DNA of 64,000 nt, from the NCBI GenBank assembly GCA_028015205.1, contig CM051512.1, forward strand, positions 17,019,139 through 17,083,138, read 5' to 3'. This document shows positions 63,480 to 64,000 of this stretch, one piece after another. This DNA comes from Mytilisepta virgata (taxonomy: Eukaryota; Mollusca; Bivalvia; Mytilida; Mytilidae). Below the pieces are notes generated by a model, which saw nothing but the letters and a program-made list of their open reading frames with translations, was not told where the DNA came from and made no database searches. The translations under genes and the position numbers were made by a program. The number at the start of each line of letters is the position of its first letter. Position 1 is the stretch's first letter.

Positions 63480-64000
63480 CTGCAAAAGTGATTGGAAGAG
63501 AGAAAATATTAATAATTAATAGTCTATAAACCCGAGTTCATGGAATCGATTTTTTTTTCATTCAAAAGGACCCATTTATTAAACATTACTTTAATTTTAT
63601 CATGTGATCTTTATAAACTGGTTTGAAAATGCGTATTCCTTCCACTAATTACGCTTTCCCAAACCATAACCTTTTTTCAATTAATATGCAAATTAGATCA
63701 GTATCTTCTTCTGCAAAAGGGATGGGAATAAATAACACGTAACCTTAAAACATCGGTTTTTTAAATATATTCTTCCAAGATTTTGGTACATAAATATTTT
63801 CAGATTGTCTAATTACTTGACATTCGGATAAATCTATTCTACAGAAAGAATTGAGTATTGAGCAGCTTATCGTAGTACGGGTATTATTTCATTCATTAAA
63901 TATGTCGATATGTTATTTCTCAACTACAAATGTTGTTGGAGAACTTGTTACACAATTACCTTTATATTATCATGTAGCCTTCACAAAATGTATAACAAAC
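63480..64000. other. Non-coding stretch at the window end
   Basis: AT-rich; no exon or repeat recognised. It would be intron if the exon at 63437 is real. Confidence 0.4.

Overview
This is an AT-rich, intron-dense, repeat-laden eukaryotic window. It most likely comes from a bivalve mollusc, and a mussel-type genome is my best guess. That guess rests on the exon-intron style (short exons with GT/AG ends), on tRNA-headed SINEs and many short inverted-repeat elements, and on two gene types: a metazoan gamma-glutamyltransferase and an invertebrate immunoglobulin receptor. No bacterial-style gene, RNA operon or CRISPR array is present. Most open frames longer than 60 codons are chance frames or lie in repeats.

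Gene 1 (+ strand, about 1.7-43.6 kb) is a membrane-anchored gamma-glutamyltransferase. Fifteen exons (13276-43576) join with matching phases into one continuous reading frame: a long acidic cytosolic N-terminus, one transmembrane anchor, then the whole GGT fold ending in a stop codon. A sixteenth, tentative exon (1665-1710) adds an acidic Asp-rich stretch, and the true start probably lies left of the window. The long N-terminal tail and the Gly-Ala-Asn-Gly segment point to the GGT7 subfamily, yet the nucleophilic threonine is kept.

Gene 2 (- strand, 58616-50553) is a complete seven-exon receptor of 444 residues. It has a signal peptide, three Ig-like domains, one membrane helix and a tyrosine-rich cytoplasmic tail with three YxxL/I motifs. 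The membrane-proximal Ig domain has lost both core cysteines. A possible last exon of a further minus-strand gene sits at 63437-63479.

The remaining sequence is introns and intergenic DNA full of mobile debris. There are three SINE copies with perfect 10-11 bp target duplications, and a pair of MITEs with TTAA duplications in opposite orientation. Long tandem-unit repeats occur with units of about 160-167 bp, one of them split by a second repeat element. A CpG-dense element with terminal inverted repeats and recurring TACG words lies at 59.3-60.1 kb, and a frame-broken reverse transcriptase remnant at 60.5-61.3 kb. The most eye-catching pattern is at 10.35-10.98 kb: 26 exact GATATC palindromes spaced almost entirely at 20-21 or 25-27 bp, with a 201-bp higher-order period. 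The two genes share no obvious pathway; their neighbourhood looks coincidental.
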